The notes beneath the pieces are model-generated. The model saw only the letters and a list, made by a program, of their open reading frames with translations. It was not told the origin of the DNA and made no database searches. Positions 40,106-46,581 of a stretch of DNA of 46,581 nucleotides are shown here, piece after piece. The number at the start of each line of letters is the position of its first letter. The stretch's first letter is position 1. The stretch is taken from the IMG/VR virus record IMGVR_UViG_3300044766_000022, positions 1 to 46,581 of that record. One strand, 5' to 3'. This stretch comes from a virus. The position numbers and the translations under genes were made by a program.

Positions 40106-40260
40106 ACTGCATCCTCCCCGATAATGTTATAAACCTGAGTCCTCGAAATGTGAAATTTCTTAGCCAGTTTTAAGGCCATTTTGTTTCGTTTCCGGGGTTC
40201 ACTTTTTTCCATCATTTCTTTGATGTAGTGGTTACGGTTGGTTCTTTCTTTGGTGTTCAT
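40102..40260 (-). CDS. Small helix-turn-helix protein, 52 aa
   Basis: ATG 40260 to TGA 40102-40104, ATGA-coupled to the alanine-rich gene. The C-terminal half KMALKLAKKFHISRTQVYNI is a standard HTH of the Hin/resolvase-like or transposase-like type. First gene after the 40.3-kb promoter, about 15-20 bases from the expected initiation site. It may regulate its own or neighbouring promoters. Confidence 0.78.
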   Translation of the reverse strand: MNTKERTNRNHYIKEMMEKSEPRKRNKMALKLAKKFHISRTQVYNIIGEDAV

Positions 40261-40277
40261 AATGTTTTTTTATTCAG

Positions 40278-40307
40278 CAAAGATAAACATTAAAATTGAA
40301 TTGTCAA
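40278..40307 (-). promoter_or_regulatory. Early promoter before the HTH gene
   Basis: Minus strand TTGACA with TATCTTTG exactly 19 bases after TTG, full consensus. Short leader, then the HTH ATG at 40260. Confidence 0.8.
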
Positions 40308-40672
40308 GTATTTAACTACTTATTTTGTTAAATTGTTGATATTTATTTCTGTTCTAAATAAAGTATTTACTAAATCATTGACATGGAAAGGTTTTCAGGT
40401 TCATCTTTAATAGAACCTACCTTTTAAAATTCAATCTTTTAAGAAAGAATCTTAAACTGACCTCGAAAACGCCCCGATCAGGTACGGGAATTTCGTTAAT
40501 TTACTGCCTAAGCAGGATGAACCCACCTGGTCGCACCTTTGAGCGTTGCCGGGAATTTGAACGAAATTGTTTCTTATGGTCTTTGGTATCCCGTTTTTTG
40601 TCGAGTTCGATATAATCAACTCCGTTGCTCTGGGATTTGTGAAGCAACTATTTTTCATTATAGTAATTTTTA
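40308..40672. other. Gene-free region with an RNA-like interleaved structure
   Basis: No convincing gene. CGATCAGGT (40475-40483) can pair with ACCTGGTCG (40525-40533) at 8 of 9 positions plus one wobble; AATTTCGTT (40489-40497) pairs perfectly with AACGAAATT (40560-40568). The order is A-B-A'-B', a pseudoknot. A CTGC/GCAG hairpin (40504-40515) lies between, CGGGAATTT is repeated at 40485 and 40550, and TCCCG-TTTTTT (about 40590-40600) resembles a plus-strand terminator. Could be a small RNA, 3' UTR structure or replication origin. No tRNA cloverleaf found. Confidence 0.5.
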
Positions 40673-40924
40673 TTATTTGCCATCAACAAAATTCTTTAGT
40701 TCAATATCCCTTAATTCGAGATTTTTCTTGAACTCAAAATTATGAACATCAAGTTTTATCTGGATGTCGGCCCGTTTCAATTCATAAGTTAACAAGTTGT
40801 TCACCTGTTTTGCAAGGTTGGCCTGTGCCTGTGCATCCTGTACCGTAATTTCTTTTTTATCCAGTTTTTCCATTTGGTTACAGATAAAATGGAATAAGGA
40901 TTTTGCATTAACTGGTGCGTTCAT
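40673..40924 (-). CDS. Small coiled-coil protein, 83 aa
   Basis: Helical: LFHFICNQMEKLDKKEITVQ, DAQAQANLAKQVNNLLTYEL, FEFKKNLELRDIELKNFVD. The layout resembles small phage proteins placed near regulators. It overlaps the upstream gene by 17 bases. Function unknown. Confidence 0.68.
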   Translation of the reverse strand: MNAPVNAKSLFHFICNQMEKLDKKEITVQDAQAQANLAKQVNNLLTYELKRADIQIKLDVHNFEFKKNLELRDIELKNFVDGK

Positions 40925-41621
40925 AATTTTCTGTTTTTTGTTTGTGTTTAATTTTTAATTTAAGAATATCACTTGCAATGTTAATTTTTTGATTGTCCGT
41001 TAATAAACCATATTTTAAAACATATTCAGGCAAAACACACGGCTGACTTCCCATATACCCACCCATGTATTTTATTTTTATTTGTTGTTTTAATGGTATA
41101 TCAATTTTACTAAAGTCAAGATTTAAAAATGATTTAATAGATAGGGAAACACTCAATACGTTTCCCCACCCAAATTCCATAATTACAAACTCAAATAACC
41201 CCTTTCCCAATAATATATCTATACCGTTACCTTCCGCCCCATTTGATTTATGTTTATCCAAAAACGATATTATTGATTTATCAATCAGTCCCATATTAAA
41301 CACAAGTATGTAAATATTTGTGGTAATATTTTCGGAATATTTAGGGAATAGAATATGATAAATACTATCACAAAAACCGCCATAGTCCCACAAATAAAAT
41401 TTTGGTATACCGAATTGTGATAAATCAATGCTTCTTTTAAACCAAAGTTCGGGATGTTTTAAATAAACTTCTTTACAATCAAAGACATATTCTTCGTTGT
41501 GTGAATTTATATATTTAAGTCCATCTATTATTTTAGACTTCTCAATAGTTTTCCATGCAGTAAACCTACCGTTTGGTATATATTCATTTTCAGATATTTT
41601 GATTAGTTCTGTTTTCTTCAA
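40908..41621 (-). CDS. Unknown early protein, 237 aa, TTG start
   Basis: Start is TTG 41621, since no ATG or GTG lies between it and an in-frame stop upstream. It falls directly behind a terminator-shaped hairpin. Recognisable stretches: YVFDCKEVYLKHPELWFKRS, DISQFGIPKFYLWDYGG-like segment and FEFVIMEFGWGNVLSVSLSI. Base composition is more A/T-rich than the structural genes. No family recognised. Confidence 0.65.
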   Translation of the reverse strand: MKKTELIKISENEYIPNGRFTAWKTIEKSKIIDGLKYINSHNEEYVFDCKEVYLKHPELWFKRSIDLSQFGIPKFYLWDYGGFCDSIYHILFPKYSENITTNIYILVFNMGLIDKSIISFLDKHKSNGAEGNGIDILLGKGLFEFVIMEFGWGNVLSVSLSIKSFLNLDFSKIDIPLKQQIKIKYMGGYMGSQPCVLPEYVLKYGLLTDNQKINIASDILKLKIKHKQKTENYERTS

Positions 41622-41628
41622 AGCAAAA

Positions 41629-41669
41629 AACCCTATCTTTTCGGGGTGCCGCCCTACTCAGATAAGGTT
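41629..41669 (-). promoter_or_regulatory. Terminator-shaped hairpin before a TTG-start gene
   Basis: Minus strand AACCTTATCT (41669-41660) pairs with AGATAGGGTT (41638-41629), 9 of 10 plus a G-U pair; an inner GGG-CCC stem fills the loop, and six T follow. It lies between the 41735-41764 promoter and the TTG start at 41621, mirroring the arrangement at 38487-38576. Confidence 0.6.
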
Positions 41670-41734
41670 TTTATTTCCTTGATTTCACGCCGGCACACGT
41701 GTAATCTAATCTATTTTTACTCCATTAGTAACTG

Positions 41735-41764
41735 CAAAGATAAACATTTTAAACCAAAAGTCAA
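41735..41764 (-). promoter_or_regulatory. Early promoter upstream of the 237-aa gene
   Basis: Minus strand TTGAC, 19 bases after TTG then TATCTTTG. Same box as the 38.6- and 40.3-kb promoters. Upstream lies the end of the lysis cassette. Confidence 0.75.
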
Positions 41765-41829
41765 TAGTTTTTTAAAATAAAAATTTCCGCCCCTGTTTCA
41801 CTGGCAGACCAACTATCTTACGTTTAACC

Positions 41830-42549
41830 TCACTTTAATATTGCTACTCCGATTCCAACTATTGCCGCCCCGCCGAGAATCCCCATCCAGGTATTACGGT
41901 TCTTAATCTTTTTATTCAACTTTTCAAGCATCGTATTTTCATCTTTTGAGATCAACAAGCACTTGTCAATATCCCTGCGAAGGTTCGTAATTTGATTGTC
42001 CTGGTCGGTTATAAATCCTTTTTGCCCGATAATCTTTACTTTTAGGATTGAATTGAGCGCGTATAACGAATCCTTTTCCGACTGGCAGTATAAACCCCCA
42101 ACCAATGCTTTATTGATCGCTACAACGTACGGGATGGATAACAGCGTCGAAGTATCGGCTTTAACGACAACCGCCAAAAGTTTAATAGGGGTGTTTTCCA
42201 GTTTTGTGAGCTGATCCGATAGGAATTTAACCGATTGAACGGCGTTTAAATCCTCCACCCGGCGAAGTTCCGCATCCCGGTAAACGATTAACTGATGAAT
42301 GCCGATCTCTTTTGACTTGATAATGCTGTCTTTTCGCTGATCCTCGCGCGTGAAATTGGACCGAATCAGTCCAAATGCAACGGAATCCGCTTTGACTTTT
42401 ACAGATAGAACCGCGATTTGATCTTTGTAATCGCTTATCGTTTCATCCCTGACGGTTGCCTTGTGATTTGAAACAAGGAACGCTATAAGTAATCCTATTG
42501 CCACTAACAGCAATAACAGGAACGGCCAGAATCTTTTTAAGAGGGTCAT
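41830..42549 (-). CDS. Spanin-like protein with terminal transmembrane segments
   Basis: 239 aa. N-terminal transmembrane helix (RFWPFLLLLLVAIGLLIAFL), long Lys/Asp coiled coil (DETISDYKDQIAVLSVKVK, QIVITNLRRDIDKCL-like), and a second hydrophobic segment at the very end (MGILGGAAIVGIGVAILK). A coiled periplasmic rod between two membrane anchors suggests a spanin that fuses inner and outer membranes in the last lysis step. The anchor arrangement differs from the classic lipobox-plus-TM u-spanin, so the call is tentative. Last gene of the late operon. Confidence 0.65.
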   Translation of the reverse strand: MTLLKRFWPFLLLLLVAIGLLIAFLVSNHKATVRDETISDYKDQIAVLSVKVKADSVAFGLIRSNFTREDQRKDSIIKSKEIGIHQLIVYRDAELRRVEDLNAVQSVKFLSDQLTKLENTPIKLLAVVVKADTSTLLSIPYVVAINKALVGGLYCQSEKDSLYALNSILKVKIIGQKGFITDQDNQITNLRRDIDKCLLISKDENTMLEKLNKKIKNRNTWMGILGGAAIVGIGVAILK

Positions 42550-42884
42550 ATAATTGGTTTTTCAGGTTCGGACGGTGTATCGGTTGTTACTGTCTTTTCA
42601 ATCTTTGATTCCGTAACGGTTCCGGGTGTTCCGGCCGGGGTTGTCGGGGTGGAATCGTAAAGCATCTGTGTTTTTTGATCCGACCCCCTGGAGGATCCCC
42701 ACTCGTAACCAGCAATACCAACTACACAGGTACCCAGAATACCGAGCATGATGTTTATTAAATCCTTATTCCCAGCAGGGACTTCTTTTTTTAATACAAG
42801 GATTAAAACCGCAAGGAACGCACCCACAAATGCGAGTTCTAAAACCCTGAACATAATAATAGCAATCATGTCCTTTGCTTTCAT
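42546..42884 (-). CDS. Holin-like membrane protein
   Basis: Start at ATG 42884, ATGA-coupled to the endolysin; 112 aa. Two transmembrane helices (LAFVGAFLAVLILVLKK, LINIMLGILGTCVVGIAGYE) followed by GYEWGSSRGSDQKTQML, a pattern seen in holins next to lysozyme genes, and a Thr/Pro-rich cytoplasmic tail. It would release the endolysin at a set time. Confidence 0.78.
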   Translation of the reverse strand: MKAKDMIAIIMFRVLELAFVGAFLAVLILVLKKEVPAGNKDLINIMLGILGTCVVGIAGYEWGSSRGSDQKTQMLYDSTPTTPAGTPGTVTESKIEKTVTTDTPSEPEKPII

Positions 42885-43390
42885 AATTCTGAATATAAGT
42901 AACTGTTTATGCGGTTTTTCCACCCTTTACGGAATCGTTCCTGTTCGGGATGATTTAAAATAAGTTCATTGATAAAAGAATACCGGGCCTCTTTTATCCG
43001 GTCGTGAACCCGAACCTGGTCCCATTCGTTAAGGATTGCTATTGTGATAGGACCTACCACACCATCATCATCAGTGTTTAAAATCCTTTGAGGAATGATA
43101 ATACCCCATTTCCCCGAACCCCAAACCCAATCTACCAGGATCTCTGCAACGGACTGATTAACGATTTCATCTGCCCGCCAGCGATCCCAATAGTACCGTT
43201 TCAGGACAATCATAAACTGCTCATCCGTCAAAGCCTTTAAATCTTCTACGGTTTTATCCTTGCCGAATACAGTCCGGAATGTAGCGATTGTAATACCTTT
43301 GTTTGTTGTCCCGCCCCGATCGACCGGATCGTTTACAAATCCGCCTTCCCATTGCAGGATCTTTGGTACTAATAGTTCAATGTTTGCCAT
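42881..43390 (-). CDS. GH108 endolysin (N-acetylmuramidase)
   Basis: 169 aa. Catalytic Glu15 in ILQWEGGFVNDPVDRGGTTN, then KGITIATF, and a C-terminal PG_binding_3-like region with LNTDDDGVVGPIT. These are standard GH108 features; the enzyme cuts the peptidoglycan sugar backbone. No signal peptide, so it relies on the adjacent holin. Confidence 0.94.
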   Translation of the reverse strand: MANIELLVPKILQWEGGFVNDPVDRGGTTNKGITIATFRTVFGKDKTVEDLKALTDEQFMIVLKRYYWDRWRADEIVNQSVAEILVDWVWGSGKWGIIIPQRILNTDDDGVVGPITIAILNEWDQVRVHDRIKEARYSFINELILNHPEQERFRKGWKNRINSYLYSEL

Positions 43391-43565
43391 TTCGTTTTTT
43401 CATTAAAAGTTCGTAAACCCTGCGATCCATCTCTTCAAATTCAAGTTCCTTTTTGACCCAATGTGTAAACTTTAACAGATTCAGCATTGTTTTGTATAAC
43501 CGTTGGTAGTTATTCTCAAATATCAGGTCTGCGATTGCCTCATCAATCGTTGTTGGAGTGTTCAT
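43377..43565 (-). CDS. Small helical protein in the lysis cassette, 62 aa
   Basis: Start set at ATG 43565 (MNTPTTIDEAIADLIFENNY). Helical: QRLYKTMLNLLKFTHWVKKE, LEFEEMDRRVYELLMKKRN. No transmembrane segment. Overlaps the endolysin start. Function unknown. Confidence 0.6.
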   Translation of the reverse strand: MNTPTTIDEAIADLIFENNYQRLYKTMLNLLKFTHWVKKELEFEEMDRRVYELLMKKRNGKH

Positions 43566-43773
43566 CGTTACAATTATGTTTACCATGTCCGGTTAGCATA
43601 TCGTGTTCTGTCCTCAATACAGCCTGATCCGTCACTAATTGTATTACGATTGCATTCGTGGATTTCTGCTCATCCCTTAAAGCCTTGACCATGTACATGA
43701 ATACCGTTATCAATACAACTATTATGGTCAATAGGACTGTTATAATGGTCAGCAGAGCCGTATTAGTTTCCAT
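43543..43773 (-). CDS. Small membrane protein of the lysis cassette, 76 aa
   Basis: One N-terminal transmembrane helix (ALLTIITVLLTIIVVLITVF) and a charged, helical C-terminus ending in His/Asn-rich HGKHNCNDEHSNND. Could be a second holin, pinholin or antiholin; not distinguishable by sequence alone. Confidence 0.65.
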   Translation of the reverse strand: METNTALLTIITVLLTIIVVLITVFMYMVKALRDEQKSTNAIVIQLVTDQAVLRTEHDMLTGHGKHNCNDEHSNND

Positions 43774-44035
43774 GTTCGTTATTTTTCAGATACAATACAT
43801 AATTTACAGAATCGAGTTTCCCAATGATCTCTTTTTGATTTTGAATTATTTTGTCTTTCACCGAATCATTACGGATCAATATCATTTTTGCGATTGCTTC
43901 CCGTTCATCGAGCCTTGCTTTTACTTTCACGGTGTCGATAAACATGTAACCAAGTATGCACCAGACAACTATTATCATTAATATGACTATCGTTACCATT
44001 ACTTTTAGAATCTTATAAGATAGCTCGAATGTCAT
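43763..44035 (-). CDS. Small membrane protein of the lysis cassette, 90 aa
   Basis: Transmembrane helix ILKVMVTIVILMIIVVWCIL near residues 9-31, then a charged coiled coil (ARLDEREAIAKMILIRNDS, KDKIIQNQKEIIGKLDSVN). Resembles small spanin-like or holin-regulator proteins. Overlaps the next gene. Confidence 0.65.
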   Translation of the reverse strand: MTFELSYKILKVMVTIVILMIIVVWCILGYMFIDTVKVKARLDEREAIAKMILIRNDSVKDKIIQNQKEIIGKLDSVNYVLYLKNNEHGN

Positions 44036-44036
44036 A

Positions 44037-44300
44037 TTATTTTACGTTTTTAAGTGAATCAATTATCTCCCGTTCCCGTTGTTTTTTATTGAGGTAATAA
44101 AGCATCGAATTATAGGTTTTGTTGTTCTCCGCCAGATCTGTCATAAACTCGTTAAGGTTCTTTTGGACTTCAGGAACCACTTTTACTGAATTATATATTT
44201 GTGTTAATCTTATCCCTATCCAACTCAATAAAGGAATAACGATAACCGCTATGATTATCTCTACAACCTTCTCCTTTATTTTATCCTTCCAGTCTGTCAT
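44037..44300 (-). CDS. Small membrane protein of the lysis cassette, 87 aa
   Basis: Amphipathic start (MTDWKDKIKEKVVEIIIAVI), one transmembrane helix (VVEIIIAVIVIPLLSWIGIR), then a coiled coil (VQKNLNEFMTDLAENNKTYN). Topology fits holin or anti-holin types. First gene of the lysis cluster after the secreted fibres. Confidence 0.65.
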   Translation of the reverse strand: MTDWKDKIKEKVVEIIIAVIVIPLLSWIGIRLTQIYNSVKVVPEVQKNLNEFMTDLAENNKTYNSMLYYLNKKQREREIIDSLKNVK

Positions 44301-44342
44301 GGTTAGTTTCCTATGCTTCCATTAAGACCTTTATATTGTTTT

Positions 44343-45731
44343 TTAGTGTACTACCTTCAAGAGATCACCTGTTCGATAAAAAGCCCCCGCTGTCAATCCG
44401 GCTGCAAGAGCTGTTGCATTATCTGCATATTCAACTAATCCCACTACTTGCAGTGGTGCTGTTGGGGTGGTCGTTCCTATTCCAACCTTGCCATTTCCTA
44501 AAATTCTTATTGCTTCGGTTAATGTGCCTAACCTCAAGGTTTGCAAAGCAATATATCCACTTGTTAATGCTCCATCGTTCCCTACTAAGATTTGAGACAT
44601 CCTTGCATTAGCCTGTAAATTTCGGAATACAATTACATTTGTTGTTCCATTTGTACCTGTTTCATTTCCTTGCATTTCCAACCAACTATAAGTTGAAACT
44701 GTAGGGGAATTGATTGTCAATCCAGTTCCACTATAACCTGAAATATTAGGAGTTGTTGTTCCGAGCGCTATATTGCCGCCTGTAAAGGCTGTTGATGTAT
44801 TTTTAACACTTAAAGCACCTCCTTTTAATTCAAGTGCATCTGAACCGTTAATTGATACAGCATAATTTTCGTCTCCAAGTGTAAGCAAATTTGCAGCTAC
44901 ATCAATAATACTCCTATACCCGTTTGGACTCCATGGCCCATAAAATCCAACTTTGCTACTCCCTGTAGCCGGAAGTAATAGTGGTTTTCCTAATATCGCC
45001 GCTTGGGATAAATCAATAGTCGAATTATATTTTGCCGGACCTGTTACCACAAGCCCTCGCGATGAATCAATAGCCTTTATACTAAGATACGAAATAGTAA
45101 AGGCACTTCCATCTGTTGTTGCCCCAAGAAGAAAAGAATTTCCGCCGTGTGATGTTATGTAAAATGTAAATGTTCCACTACTTACTATATCGTACAAACT
45201 GGAAATTGAGCCTATACTTGTTTGAAATCCTCCATTTGTAACCGTTGCTGTAATAACCACTTTATAAGTAGTGCCGGAAGAAAATGAAATAATTGTTGAG
45301 GCAACCCTGTACCCGCCAGCTGATGTTCTTACAAGTGAATTAACTCCGTAAGCCCATCCCGCATTTAAAGTCCAATTTGGAGCCGAAAGAGAAGGTGCAA
45401 GCTCTGCCCCAAGACTTGAATTAATAGTACAACCTGCACTTTGCGCCTCTGTCCCTATCCCCAACCTTTTATTTGTGTTATCCCAAAATAAATTTGAATT
45501 ATCCTGTGCAATGGTTGTGCCATTTGAAAAGAGCACCGATCCGGATGTCAATGATGGGAATAACAAAGAATCAGAAATCTTTTTTGTAACCCCCCCCTGA
45601 ACACCGACAAAATCTATGTTAGTGTTCAAGTCTGTTGCTGCGGGAAGTTCAGAGATTTTTTTACTTTGAGAATAACTGAATGATGTAGTCAACATCAAAA
45701 CTATAATGATAATAAATTTAATTGCTTTCAT
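44343..45731 (-). CDS. Secreted tail-fibre-like protein with an ISELP docking module
   Basis: Start at ATG 45731, opening a signal peptide (MKAIKFIIIIVLMLTTSFSYSQ); 462 aa. Then KKISELPAATDLNTNIDFVG and VQGGVTKKISDSL, the phage N-terminal module also present in the next gene and common in tail proteins. Long beta-rich domain with NKRLGIGTEAQSAGCTI and repeated GIGTTTP and GNGKVGIGTTTPTAPLQVVG, a chaperone/fibre-type ending often seen in phage fibres. Confidence 0.85.
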   Translation of the reverse strand: MKAIKFIIIIVLMLTTSFSYSQSKKISELPAATDLNTNIDFVGVQGGVTKKISDSLLFPSLTSGSVLFSNGTTIAQDNSNLFWDNTNKRLGIGTEAQSAGCTINSSLGAELAPSLSAPNWTLNAGWAYGVNSLVRTSAGGYRVASTIISFSSGTTYKVVITATVTNGGFQTSIGSISSLYDIVSSGTFTFYITSHGGNSFLLGATTDGSAFTISYLSIKAIDSSRGLVVTGPAKYNSTIDLSQAAILGKPLLLPATGSSKVGFYGPWSPNGYRSIIDVAANLLTLGDENYAVSINGSDALELKGGALSVKNTSTAFTGGNIALGTTTPNISGYSGTGLTINSPTVSTYSWLEMQGNETGTNGTTNVIVFRNLQANARMSQILVGNDGALTSGYIALQTLRLGTLTEAIRILGNGKVGIGTTTPTAPLQVVGLVEYADNATALAAGLTAGAFYRTGDLLKVVH

Positions 45732-45735
45732 ATTT

Positions 45736-46410
45736 TTATGGATAAACTCGAATTTCAATTGGGGTTTGATATAATAATCCATCTTTTGTGGCAAATGTTC
45801 CCCCGGTAAAATGCCTTGTTAAAAGTAGAATACTCCCTTCATCACTTACGGAAAAATCAATGATTCTTGCTTCGTTGGTATCATCTATATGCCCAGTTGT
45901 AAAAACTTTTTGGGTGTTAGTCCCAAATCCAACACACGCCATTCTGTAACTGCCAGAACCAATATAACTATAAACCACATCTGTGCCAAGTGCATTTTCC
46001 AATACAATAGCAGTAGGTTCTGCATGTGTAATATTATGTACCTCTGTCCAATTCAACCAGCTAATAGGACCTGTTCCTGTTGCAATAAATGGCACATTAA
46101 GACTAACAAATCCAATGTTAGAAAAATCATCTGATCCAAGCAGTTCATAAATAACATAGGTATTTCCAATGACTAAAGGAACCTCTGTTTGTACGCTGTC
46201 TATTTGTGTAACAAGTGCGGTATACACTTTATAAGGACGGGTAAACAAAGAATCTGATACTTTTTTAGTCACCCCTCCTTGAACACCGACAAAATCTATA
46301 TTGGTATTTAGGTTTGTTGCCACCGGAAGTTCAGATATTTTAACATTTGTCTGTGAATAACTAAATACAGTTATCATTATCAAACTCAGTGCAATTATTA
46401 TCTTTTTCAT
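45736..46410 (-). CDS. Secreted protein sharing the ISELP docking module, 224 aa
   Basis: Signal peptide MKKIIIALSLIMITVFSYSQ, then NVKISELPVATNLNTNIDFV and VQGGVTKKVSDSLF, nearly the same 45 residues as in its neighbour, followed by an unrelated beta domain (LVIGNTYVIYELLGSDDFSN, GSYRMACVGFGTNTQKVF). A duplicated N-terminal module with a different cargo points to a common anchor on the virion or host envelope. Confidence 0.82.
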   Translation of the reverse strand: MKKIIIALSLIMITVFSYSQTNVKISELPVATNLNTNIDFVGVQGGVTKKVSDSLFTRPYKVYTALVTQIDSVQTEVPLVIGNTYVIYELLGSDDFSNIGFVSLNVPFIATGTGPISWLNWTEVHNITHAEPTAIVLENALGTDVVYSYIGSGSYRMACVGFGTNTQKVFTTGHIDDTNEARIIDFSVSDEGSILLLTRHFTGGTFATKDGLLYQTPIEIRVYP

Positions 46411-46425
46411 GTTATTTATATTAAT

Positions 46426-46581
46426 TTAATCTGGCATCCAGTTTTTAGATGCTAAAATAGCTAATTGTTCGGATGTTAATTCCTGCAAATATCCTTCGTC
46501 TTGAGGTACAAATATATAATATCCAGAAGCTATTCCTGTACGATCAGGAAGTTCGTTGATAATTGTTGTAATTTCTAATTC
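46426..46581 (-). CDS. 3' end of the secreted gene split by the contig ends
   Basis: Reads in frame from the right copy of the terminal repeat into ...QLAILASKNWMPD and TAA at 46426-46428. Bases 46455-46581 repeat 1-127, so only 46426-46454 are additional. See the entry at 1-790. Confidence 0.85.
   Translation of the reverse strand, partial: ELEITTIINELPDRTGIASGYYIFVPQDEGYLQELTSEQLAILASKNWMPD
46455..46581. repeat. 127-bp exact terminal direct repeat (right copy)
   Basis: Identical to bases 1-127; an assembly overlap showing circular topology or a circularly permuted genome. Confidence 0.95.

Noticed and set aside
40381-40420. Plus-strand promoter before the structured gene-free region
   Set aside because: TTGACA is present, but no TAnnTTTG-like box is found at 18-20 bases; the best match is 6 of 8 at the wrong distance.
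532-46134. Many open frames on the plus strand
   Set aside because: They lie antisense to genes with clear minus-strand support, lack consistent start contexts, and share no motifs; all supported genes are on the minus strand.
1-46581. Integrase, lysogeny repressor, tRNA genes and reverse transcriptase
   Set aside because: No frame shows the tyrosine/serine recombinase or reverse-transcriptase motifs, no tRNA cloverleaf was found by eye, and the only HTH proteins are a 52-aa and a 74-aa protein without a repressor-like dimer domain. Short tRNAs could still be missed without a scan.

Overview
The window looks like one complete, circularly assembled genome of a long-tailed (siphovirus-type) double-stranded DNA phage infecting a Bacteroidetes host. 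The first 127 bases recur exactly as the last 127 (46455-46581), so the unique circle is 46,454 bp and one gene is cut by the arbitrary ends. Host evidence: eight candidate promoters of the Bacteroidetes TTG-N18/20-TAnnTTTG type, A-rich rather than Shine-Dalgarno start contexts, and signal peptides ending in FSQ, YSQ or FGQ. Every gene I support is on the minus strand, so transcription runs from high to low coordinates. No integrase and no clear lysogeny repressor are visible.

Layout in transcription order. (1) 41.7-27.5 kb: early/replication region with three TATCTTTG promoters: a 52-aa HTH protein, an alanine-rich Imm-5-like protein, two lipoproteins, a replication initiator and DnaC-type loader, a YopX-like protein, an RtcB RNA ligase, an 18-bp tandem-repeat protein and many small unknown genes. 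(2) 27.5-22.4 kb: recombination genes (a possible annealing protein and a YqaJ nuclease), then a surface-sugar set (beta-helix acyltransferase, a gene broken by an in-frame stop, a GT25-like transferase), closed by a terminator. (3) 22.3-8.6 kb: packaging and head/neck (small and large terminase, portal, scaffold, major capsid), a GT2 glycosyltransferase and a tail assembly chaperone pair joined by a -1 frameshift on A10. (4) 8.6-2.9 kb: tape measure and tail-tip proteins. (5) 2.9 kb across the ends to 44.3 kb: six consecutive genes with Sec signal peptides that look like fibre or surface proteins. (6) 44.3-41.8 kb: lysis cassette with several small membrane proteins, a GH108 endolysin, a holin and a spanin-like protein.

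Genes are tightly packed and very often coupled by ATGA overlaps; these overlaps fix many starts and reveal several unlisted small genes (28702-28881, 24184-24312, 40102-40260, 26882-27040). The most unusual features are the Sec-signal virion-type proteins, two in-gene tandem DNA repeats (18-bp and CAG/CTG), and structured RNA leaders: a pseudoknot-ordered pair of hairpins behind the 27.5-kb promoter, and terminator-shaped hairpins directly before the first genes of two early transcripts. All functional calls rest on motif reading without database searches.
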